From Clostridia bacterium (lineage in GTDB: Bacteria > Bacillota > Clostridia > Oscillospirales > Acutalibacteraceae), in assembly GCA_017559885.1 (NCBI GenBank), contig JAFYQN010000148.1:1-7241 (forward strand): DNA of 7,241 bases. Direction: 5' to 3'. A program made the translations under genes and the position numbers. Shown here piece after piece: positions 1 through 5,533 of this stretch; within the stretch, counting starts at the first letter, position 1, and every line of letters begins with the position of its first letter. The notes below the pieces were generated by a model. The model saw nothing but the letters and a program-made list of their open reading frames with translations, ran no database searches and had not been told where the DNA came from.

Positions 1-14
1 ATAATATATGTATT

Positions 15-791
15 GTGAAATTATTTGGCACTCTGAAAGGGATGGCAAAAATGTTTTTATTATACATATTTGGCTTTATAATTTTGCTTTTTGTTACCTA
101 CGTAATTTTTCTTGCAATTTGCGCTTTGCTTGTAAATCCTAAAAAAGAATATGACAACCATAGTGGTTTCTATCGCGCGCTACTTAATAGCGCGACGGCG
201 TTCGCTCTAAAAATTATGCGCGTAAGAATTCATACCGAAGGTATTGAAAAAATACCCACGCACGATAAAAACATTCTTTTTGTAGGAAATCATCGTTCAA
301 ACTTTGACCCTATTATAACCTGGCATATTCTTAAAAAATGGCAGGTAGCGTTTATATCGAAGGCAGCAAACTTTAAAATTTTTATCTTTGGCCGTTTTAT
401 AAGACGGTGTTGCTTTATGGCAATTGACCGCGAGAATCCGCGAAATGCCATAAAAACAATAAACCGCGCCGCCGAACTGCTTAAAAAAGGCGAGGTTTCA
501 ATAGGCGTATACCCCGAGGGTACTCGAAGCAAATCGTGCGTGCTTTTGCCGTTTCATAACGGTGTTTTCAAAATTGCGCAAAAGGCAAATGCGCCTATTG
601 TTACAATATCAATCAACGGTTCCGAAAAAATACATAAAAACTTCCCCTTCCATCACACCGACGTATATTTAAAGGTAGTCGATATAATAGAAAATGACTC
701 AGTAAACGATTTAAAAACCGACGCCATTGGAGAGCGTGTTTATAAAAAATTAAAAGACGAGCTTGATAAAACCCCTAACAGAAAGGATTAA
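15..791 (+). CDS. plsC: 1-acyl-sn-glycerol-3-phosphate acyltransferase (PlsC/LPLAT family)
   Basis: Membrane acyltransferase that should acylate lysophosphatidic acid to phosphatidic acid in phospholipid synthesis. Seen, numbering from the GTG at 15: a hydrophobic segment at residues 13-40 that is probably a membrane anchor; the catalytic HX4D motif NHRSNFD (His93, Asp98); the acyl-phosphate binding block around Arg139 (AIDRENPRNA); the motif YPEGTRS (Glu168, Gly169, Arg171); and a proline/hydrophobic block IVTISINGS near 195-203. All four LPLAT blocks are present in order, and 246-258 aa is a normal length. The start is uncertain. The GTG at 15 has no visible ribosome binding site, and the frame is open to the left edge. 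ATG at 51 is preceded by GAAAGGG (35-41) at 9-nt spacing and is a good alternative, giving 246 aa that begin directly at the membrane helix. The lipid kinase gene follows after 7 nt, so the two are probably one operon. The exact acyl acceptor is inferred from the family. Confidence 0.88.
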   Translation: MKLFGTLKGMAKMFLLYIFGFIILLFVTYVIFLAICALLVNPKKEYDNHSGFYRALLNSATAFALKIMRVRIHTEGIEKIPTHDKNILFVGNHRSNFDPIITWHILKKWQVAFISKAANFKIFIFGRFIRRCCFMAIDRENPRNAIKTINRAAELLKKGEVSIGVYPEGTRSKSCVLLPFHNGVFKIAQKANAPIVTISINGSEKIHKNFPFHHTDVYLKVVDIIENDSVNDLKTDAIGERVYKKLKDELDKTPNRKD

Positions 792-798
792 AATCACT

Positions 799-1671
799 AT
801 GGCTACAGGATATGTTTTGTACAACACAAAAGCAGGCAGTAACACCACACCCGAGAGCATTAAAGCTCTTCAGTCTTCTTTTTACTCTCAACTTGAATTT
901 ATCGACGTCACACAAATAGAAGACTATGCTTCATTTGTAAGCAAACTTGACGCCGAAGATTTTATTATTATTGCAGGCGGTGACGGCACACTTAACCGTT
1001 TTGCAAATGAAACTTACGATATTGATATTAAAAATGAGATATTATATTTCCCAAACGGCACCGGCAACGACTTTGCTACCGACCTTGGTTATACGCGCGA
1101 GTGTAAACCTTTTGCTGTAAACGAACATCTTAAAAATCTGCCAACAGTTACAGTTAACGGTAACGACTACCACTTTATCAATGGTGTGGGTTACGGTATT
1201 GACGGTTATTGTTGTGAAGTTGGCGACAAAATGAAAGCGTCAGGCAGCACCAAGGTTAATTACACAGCTATCGCAATCAAAGGTTTGTTGTTTTACTTTA
1301 AACCTGTAAAAGCTACAATTACCGTTGACGGTAAAAAGTATGATTACAAAAACGTGTGGCTTGTTCCTACTATGAACGGTAGATATTACGGCGGCGGTAT
1401 GATACCAACACCTGCGCAGTCTCGCGCAAACCAAGACGGCATTCTTTCAACCCTCGTTTTTCGTGGCGCAAGCAAAATAAAAACTCTTATGATTTTCCCA
1501 TCTATATTTAAAGGCGAACATATTAAACACGAAAAAGCCGTTACAATACTTACAGGACACGAAATAACCGTTGAATTTGATCGCCCCTGCGCATTGCAAA
1601 TAGACGGCGAAACAATATTAAACGTTACGTCATATACCGCAACTTCAAATAAACTTGCAACGGTTAAATAA
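799..1671 (+). CDS. Diacylglycerol kinase / YegS-family lipid kinase
   Basis: Soluble or membrane-associated lipid kinase, expected to phosphorylate diacylglycerol or a related lipid with ATP. If diacylglycerol is the substrate, the product is phosphatidic acid, the same product as the upstream acyltransferase. Seen in the 290-aa protein: an N-terminal strand with NTKAGS (9-14, a variant of the usual NPxAG); the nucleotide-binding GGDGT at 60-64; PNGTGNDFA at 85-93; NGVGYGID at 128-135; GGGM at 198-201; and a C-terminal DGE at 269-271, which in this family contributes acidic catalytic/metal residues. These define the DAGK catalytic domain plus the C-terminal beta domain, and the length is typical. 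I chose ATG 799 because AGAAAGGA (780-786) lies 12 nt upstream and the family's first strand begins there. An in-frame TTG at 763 would add 12 residues without homology and overlap plsC. The lipid substrate cannot be read from the sequence, so no gene symbol is given. Confidence 0.88.
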   Translation: MATGYVLYNTKAGSNTTPESIKALQSSFYSQLEFIDVTQIEDYASFVSKLDAEDFIIIAGGDGTLNRFANETYDIDIKNEILYFPNGTGNDFATDLGYTRECKPFAVNEHLKNLPTVTVNGNDYHFINGVGYGIDGYCCEVGDKMKASGSTKVNYTAIAIKGLLFYFKPVKATITVDGKKYDYKNVWLVPTMNGRYYGGGMIPTPAQSRANQDGILSTLVFRGASKIKTLMIFPSIFKGEHIKHEKAVTILTGHEITVEFDRPCALQIDGETILNVTSYTATSNKLATVK

Positions 1672-1733
1672 TCATCGCCTACCGAGCAAATCGCTCAACA
1701 AGATTTTAAAATTTAACAACGCACAACAATTTT

Positions 1734-1768
1734 AGGCAGTCGCGCATTTGCGACTGCCTTTTATTTTT
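1734..1768 (+). terminator. Rho-independent terminator after the lipid gene pair
   Basis: A perfect 10-bp stem, AGGCAGTCGC (1734-1743) with GCGACTGCCT (1750-1759), and a 6-nt loop, followed by a T-rich tract TTTTATTTTT. It starts 62 nt after the lipid kinase stop codon and should end the plsC/kinase transcript, separating it from the spore protein gene downstream. Confidence 0.9.
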
Positions 1769-1818
1769 CAAAAATATAATCGCAAAGAAAAAATTGTAAA
1801 CCAAAACAAAAATTACCT

Positions 1819-1848
1819 AACATATTTAAAAAAATTTTTCACAAGATA
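1819..1848 (+). promoter_or_regulatory. Candidate sigma-G-like promoter of the spore protein gene
   Basis: A -35-like AACATA (1819-1824) and a -10-like CAAGATA (1842-1848) are separated by 17 nt. The forespore sigma-G pattern known from Bacillus is roughly GMATR, 17-18 nt, CATnnTA; this site deviates at one fixed position in each box. It lies between the upstream terminator and the ribosome binding site, where a promoter must exist, and genes of this spore protein family are known sigma-G targets. The sequence is so AT-rich that the match could be chance. A CATATTT at 1821 could instead be read as a -10, but it has no matching -35 at the right distance. Confidence 0.35.
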
Positions 1849-1895
1849 ATATTGCAAACGCAAACAAAATTTGTGTATGTAAGGAGTGAAATACA

Positions 1896-2081
1896 ATGGC
1901 TAAAAACGTAGTACCAGAGGCAAAAGAAGCTCTCAACCGTTTTAAGATGGAAGCCGCTAACGAAGTAGGCGTAAATCTTAAGCAGGGTTACAACGGTGAC
2001 CTTACCTCTAAACAGGCAGGTTCTATCGGCGGTCAGATGGTTAAAAAGATGATCGAATCTTACGAAAACAGCATGAAATAA
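1896..2081 (+). CDS. Alpha/beta-type small acid-soluble spore protein (SASP)
   Basis: DNA-binding spore protein made in the forespore. The family coats spore DNA, protects it from UV and chemical damage, and is degraded at germination by the GPR protease as an amino acid store. Seen: 61 aa; N-terminal EAKEALNRFKMEAANEVGV (8-26), which contains the GPR-site region, with the predicted cut after Glu19; and the C-terminal signature GYNGDLTSKQAGSIGGQMVK (31-50), close to clostridial alpha/beta SASPs, with conserved GD/GN-LTS, the Gln-xGly-Ser-Xaa-Gly-Gly core and a KKMIE helix. The start is clear: ATG 1896 with AAGGAG (1881-1886) 9 nt upstream. The gene is monocistronic, bounded by terminators on both sides, as expected for a highly expressed sporulation gene. 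One oddity: the residue after the predicted cleavage site is Ala20, where Ile or Phe is usual in Bacillus homologues. Confidence 0.95.
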   Translation: MAKNVVPEAKEALNRFKMEAANEVGVNLKQGYNGDLTSKQAGSIGGQMVKKMIESYENSMK

Positions 2082-2110
2082 GTTGTAGCAAAATACAACT
2101 GACCAAAACG

Positions 2111-2141
2111 GCGCCGACATATTATAATGTCGGCGCTTTTT
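2111..2141 (+). terminator. Rho-independent terminator after the spore protein gene
   Basis: A perfect 10-bp GC-rich stem, GCGCCGACAT (2111-2120) with ATGTCGGCGC (2127-2136), loop ATTATA, then TTTTT. It starts 30 nt after the SASP stop codon and insulates the next gene. Confidence 0.92.
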
Positions 2142-2149
2142 CAAAAAAG

Positions 2150-2180
2150 AGTATATTTTAATTAAAACACACTCAAACTA
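2150..2180 (+). promoter_or_regulatory. Candidate sigma-G-like promoter of the DUF378 gene
   Basis: AGTATA (2150-2155) and CAAACTA (2174-2180) are 18 nt apart. The -10 matches the sigma-G consensus CATACTA at 6 of 7 positions and the -35 matches TGAATA at 4 of 6. The layout resembles that before the SASP gene, where the -10 is also CAAnnTA. The ribosome binding site begins 16 nt downstream of the -10. An alternative is a housekeeping -10, TATTAT (2179-2184), but its -35 at 17 nt (TTTTAA) is poor. The sigma factor assignment is inference. Confidence 0.35.
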
Positions 2181-2211
2181 TTATTATAAAACTTTAAAGA
2201 GGTGAATTAAT

Positions 2212-2430
2212 ATGATATTAGATAGAATTTGTCTTATTCTTTCAATAATCGGTTGTCTTAACTGGGGTCTTGTAGGTCTTTTTAGTTTTGACCTTGTAGC
2301 TTGGATTTTTGGCGGAAGCGGTATGTTGCTTAGCCGTATTGTCTACACCGTAATTGCTCTTGCAGGTGTGTGGTGCATATCCTTGTTGTTCCGTAGCGAA
2401 CACTCCGATCACGCCGTAGCAGTCGATTAA
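2212..2430 (+). CDS. DUF378 (YuzA-like) small two-helix membrane protein
   Basis: Small integral membrane protein of unknown function. Seen in its 72 aa: a first hydrophobic helix (about 5-25) with the family hallmark GCLNWGLVGLFSFDLV (14-29); a short loop with GGSGM (34-38); and a second helix (about 40-60) carrying SRIVYTVIALAGVW (41-54). The Leu-Asn-Trp-Gly-Leu-x-Gly block and the Ser-Arg-Ile-Val-Tyr block together are characteristic of DUF378. A hydrophilic tail, RSEHSDHAVAVD, contains two histidines. ATG 2212 has a strong ribosome binding site, AAAGAGGTG (2196-2204), 7 nt upstream. The gene stands alone between two terminators, next to a spore protein gene, and has a sigma-G-like promoter candidate, so a sporulation role is possible but unproven. 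The family assignment rests on motif recognition; no biochemical role is claimed. Confidence 0.85.
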   Translation: MILDRICLILSIIGCLNWGLVGLFSFDLVAWIFGGSGMLLSRIVYTVIALAGVWCISLLFRSEHSDHAVAVD

Positions 2431-2433
2431 GTT

Positions 2434-2467
2434 AAAAAGCCGCAAAGTTTTCACTTTGCGGCTTTTT
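2434..2467. terminator. Bidirectional rho-independent terminator at a convergent junction
   Basis: A perfect 14-bp inverted repeat, AAAAAGCCGCAAAG (2434-2447) with CTTTGCGGCTTTTT (2454-2467), and a 6-nt loop. Because A-tracts and T-tracts flank the GC core, it reads as hairpin plus T-run on both strands. It lies 3 nt past the DUF378 stop and 23 nt past the alpha-mannosidase stop on the other strand, so it should end both transcripts. Confidence 0.92.
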
Positions 2468-2490
2468 GTTAATTATTACGTTATAAATGC

Positions 2491-5400
2491 TTATCTTACA
2501 AACTTAAGCGTAACGATTTCAAAGTTGTTTACGGGTATCGTAACCGAATTGCCGTCAAACTCAAGTTTTTCGAGTTCATTCTCCATTAAATCGCAAAGAT
2601 ATGCCGCTTTAAAACCGTCACAAACGTCAACTCTTGCCTTTGTTCTGCGGTTAAATGCGTCATAAAGACGAACAATCATACCATCGTCTGCTTCGGCTTT
2701 CTTGACGGTTTCTACTATCACGTTTTGCTTATCGCAAGAAACAAGTGAGAAGTTATCATCAAGCGCGCCGTCATTTGCTTCAACTGCCGCTACAGTTAGC
2801 GGTTGATTGAGCGCGTACGCCTCGTTTATGACACCTGCCTCGCGGAAATCACCCTCATATGCCATAATCGAATAGGTAAGCTTATGCTCGCCTTGGTCGG
2901 CTTCGGCGTTTGGATATTGGCTACACTTGAGCACGGTAAGTTTCATGGTACTTCCTTCGGTATTAAAGCCGTATTTGCAATCATTGAGCAACGCTACGCC
3001 ATATCCATTTTCGGCAACGGTCATCCACTTGTGGGCGCAAACTTCAAACTTGGCAGCATCCCAACTTGTGTTTAAGTGGGTTGGTCGCTCGATGTGACCA
3101 AACTGTGTTTCGTAAATAGCAGAGTTGGTATGAACGTCCACAGGGAAAGCAACCTTTAACACCTGATGATGCTCGTGCCAATCAAGCTCGGTATCAAAAT
3201 CAATTCGACTGCTATCAGAATAAAGCCAAATGTTTTGACAAATGGTAGAGTCGAGATATTTTTTGACAATCTTAAATCCTGCGCGAGAGCCATTCGTAAT
3301 AGGAGTGATTTGAGCCACATCATCAAGAACCCATTTTTTCTCCTTATAATAATCGGTGAGTTCCCAGTTTTCATAAACTCGAGGTATATCTTCAAACGCT
3401 TGGAATTCATTTGCAAACTCGCCCGATTTTAGCACCTGACGATTTGCGGTTTTATCAAAGAGCTCGGTAATTCTACCTGCGTTATCAAACGTAATTTTAT
3501 AAAACTTGTTTTCTGCGGTAAGGCCGTTTACTATAACGTCGGTATCGACTTTATAATCCTTTACAACCTTATATCCATAAGGCGCAATACTTTCGGTAAG
3601 TTCTACCGTTTTGCCGCCAATTTGCGCCATACCTTTGCGCGCAAAACCCGATGGATTGTAAATTAGTAACCCACCGTCAGTTTTAATATTTTTACCAATA
3701 ATATCTAATTTTTCATTTATAACATTATTAGTATATTCAGCAATTTCTTTATAATCGATATCGGTGCCGTCGTAAACCTCTTTTATTGACGAACCCGGAA
3801 TAATATCGTGGAACTGATTATGCAAAACTCGATTCCAATTATTGTAAAGACCGTTTTGGTCGTACTCGCTACCGAGCAACAATCCCAAATATGAAAGTGA
3901 CTCTGCTTTGCCTAGCGCCATTTCGCTTATGCGGTTGCCGCGCTTGTTTTTTGCCATAGAGGTATAAGTACCACGATGAAATTCAAGATACAACTCGCCT
4001 ACCCAGCGCGGTGTACGACGGAGTTTACGGCAAGACGCGTCAAACTCTTCACGCTTTTGGTCAAGGTGTTCTATTAGTGTAGGAAGCTTTGTAACAGGCA
4101 TACCTGGTATACCGCGTGACAAGCGGCGCTGATTTTCAAGCATCTCTTTGGTAGGACCGCCGCCACCATCGCCAAAGCCGTATGTGGTAAGAGCGTGGGT
4201 ACAATACTGTTTTTCAATAAACTTGTTCCACGTGCCCTTGATTTCACTTGCGTTTAATCTGCCAACGTAGGTGGTGTATCTTTGTGGGGTTATGCCTTTG
4301 TAGTCCTGAGCGGTAATAAAGTTTGTAAATATTTCGCTACCGTCAAGGCCCTCCCACATAAAGGTATCAACAGGCATTGTGTTGGTTTCGTTCCAAGCAA
4401 TTTTTGAAGTTACAAAGTGGCGGATACCACTTTTTTTAAGGATTTGAGGAAGCGCGGCAGAATAACCGAATACGTCGGGTAAAAAGAGTGTCTTGCAGTC
4501 TACGCCAAATTCATCATAGAAGAATTTTTTACCCTGATAAATTTGTCTGACAAGACTCTCGCCACTTGCAAGATTGCAGTCGGCCTCAACGTACATTGCG
4601 CCTTCGGGCTCCCATCTTCCCTCTTTCACGAGTTGTTTTAGCTCCTCGTATTTTTCGGGCGCTTCTTCCTTTAGGTAACGGTAAAGTTCAGGTTGAGAAA
4701 GCATAAACTTAAACTCGGGATACTTTTTCATAAGCGCCAAGGCATTGGTAAAACTGCGTTGGATTTTTTCGCGGGTTTGCGCGCGTGTCCAAAGCCACTC
4801 AATATCAATATGGGTGTGCGCAATACAGTCAACAATCGGCTTGCCCTCTGGGGTACAAACCTTGTCATAAAATTCATCCTTCATAAACTTTATGGCGGTC
4901 TTTACGCTTTGCTTATATTCATCGCTACGCGGTTTTCTAAGGTCGATAAGGTTGCAACATTGCTCAAGAATAGGTGTTATGATTTCGTGAGCATCCTCGT
5001 TTTGATAGTGCATCATAAACACGTCGTAAGGCACACGAATATCGTAATAAAGTTGCTCGCTTAATTCATCTAGCTCATACATTGCCATATTAAGCGAAAC
5101 CTCGCCCTTATCAAGTCCTAGGTAAAAATAGTTGTGCATTGTGTACTCGGTGTCGGGCTCAAGATAAACCTCGGTGTGATTGGTGTCAATGCCCTGAACC
5201 ATTTCGCCATTTAGGTAGATTAGTCCTTGTGGGTTTGTAGCATCCCACTGACCCTCAAAACCGGTTGTGCACTTGATATAATAAGAAGTGTTGTCCTTTT
5301 TTGGTGGTGTCTTAAAGCTTGCGCGCAACCAATAGTGCGCGTCGCGACCTGTCATTATGGTACCTTTTTCAAAAGGTTGCCATCCGCTTTCGGGGAAGGT

Positions 5401-5520
5401 GTTGTCGGTTTTGTAGTCGCATTTTACATACTCTACTCCCTCAAGGTCGTAAAGTTTAGTGTTTGCAAACTGATTTAGTCTTTGCCAAGTTAGTCTTATT
5501 TTTTCATCATAAAATGCCAT
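2491..5520 (-). CDS. GH38 alpha-mannosidase, cytosolic Ams1/MAN2C1-like type
   Basis: Retaining, zinc-dependent exo-alpha-mannosidase that should release mannose from alpha-mannosides. Seen in its 1009 aa: an N-terminal beta-rich ancillary region (about 1-150); the catalytic barrel opening with AHTHIDIEWLW (234-244), where His237 and Asp239 match the zinc ligands of GH38; the nucleophile motif LPDVFGYS (347-354, Asp349, also a zinc ligand); WVGELYLEFHRGTYTS (506-521) in the middle helical region, a hallmark of the Ams1/MAN2C1 branch; HNQFHDIIPGSS (567-578) with His571 as the fourth zinc ligand; and a long C-terminal beta-sandwich region (about 610-1009). All catalytic residues are present and the length is full for this branch. 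There is no signal peptide, so it should act in the cytoplasm on imported oligosaccharides. The start is clear: AAGAGGTG lies 5 nt before ATG 5520. It is the second gene of an operon, 11 nt after the DUF6259-like gene. Linkage specificity cannot be read from the sequence. Confidence 0.95.
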   Translation of the reverse strand: MAFYDEKIRLTWQRLNQFANTKLYDLEGVEYVKCDYKTDNTFPESGWQPFEKGTIMTGRDAHYWLRASFKTPPKKDNTSYYIKCTTGFEGQWDATNPQGLIYLNGEMVQGIDTNHTEVYLEPDTEYTMHNYFYLGLDKGEVSLNMAMYELDELSEQLYYDIRVPYDVFMMHYQNEDAHEIITPILEQCCNLIDLRKPRSDEYKQSVKTAIKFMKDEFYDKVCTPEGKPIVDCIAHTHIDIEWLWTRAQTREKIQRSFTNALALMKKYPEFKFMLSQPELYRYLKEEAPEKYEELKQLVKEGRWEPEGAMYVEADCNLASGESLVRQIYQGKKFFYDEFGVDCKTLFLPDVFGYSAALPQILKKSGIRHFVTSKIAWNETNTMPVDTFMWEGLDGSEIFTNFITAQDYKGITPQRYTTYVGRLNASEIKGTWNKFIEKQYCTHALTTYGFGDGGGGPTKEMLENQRRLSRGIPGMPVTKLPTLIEHLDQKREEFDASCRKLRRTPRWVGELYLEFHRGTYTSMAKNKRGNRISEMALGKAESLSYLGLLLGSEYDQNGLYNNWNRVLHNQFHDIIPGSSIKEVYDGTDIDYKEIAEYTNNVINEKLDIIGKNIKTDGGLLIYNPSGFARKGMAQIGGKTVELTESIAPYGYKVVKDYKVDTDVIVNGLTAENKFYKITFDNAGRITELFDKTANRQVLKSGEFANEFQAFEDIPRVYENWELTDYYKEKKWVLDDVAQITPITNGSRAGFKIVKKYLDSTICQNIWLYSDSSRIDFDTELDWHEHHQVLKVAFPVDVHTNSAIYETQFGHIERPTHLNTSWDAAKFEVCAHKWMTVAENGYGVALLNDCKYGFNTEGSTMKLTVLKCSQYPNAEADQGEHKLTYSIMAYEGDFREAGVINEAYALNQPLTVAAVEANDGALDDNFSLVSCDKQNVIVETVKKAEADDGMIVRLYDAFNRRTKARVDVCDGFKAAYLCDLMENELEKLEFDGNSVTIPVNNFEIVTLKFVR

Positions 5521-5525
5521 TTTTG

Positions 5526-5533
5526 CACCTCTT
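5526..5533 (-). promoter_or_regulatory. Ribosome binding site of the alpha-mannosidase gene, overlapping the upstream stop codon
   Basis: On the minus strand, AAGAGGTG sits 5 nt before the ATG and shares two bases with the TAA stop (5532-5534) of the preceding gene. Ribosomes finishing the first gene would cover this site, so translational coupling is plausible. It also fixes the start of the mannosidase. Confidence 0.85.

Noticed and set aside
763..798. In-frame TTG start that would extend the lipid kinase by 12 residues
   Set aside because: The extension overlaps plsC and lacks a ribosome binding site, whereas ATG 799 has AGAAAGGA upstream and begins at the expected first strand.
1684..1696. 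Short inverted repeat GAGC/GCTC after the lipid kinase gene
   Set aside because: The stem is only 4 bp with no T-run; it is too weak to be a terminator or a convincing regulatory element beside the perfect hairpin downstream.
1769..1895. AT-rich leader before the SASP gene considered as a riboswitch or small RNA
   Set aside because: I see no stable stem-loop or conserved aptamer-like pattern in it; it reads as a promoter and ribosome-binding region.
1839..2144. 101-aa open frame on the minus strand across the SASP gene
   Set aside because: It is antisense to a clear SASP gene, runs through both halves of the GC-rich terminator, and its translation shows no recognisable domain.
4693..5064. 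123-aa open frame on the plus strand inside the alpha-mannosidase gene
   Set aside because: It is antisense to a well-conserved catalytic region, has no ribosome binding site and no family resemblance; the long open frame reflects the codon pattern of the opposite strand.
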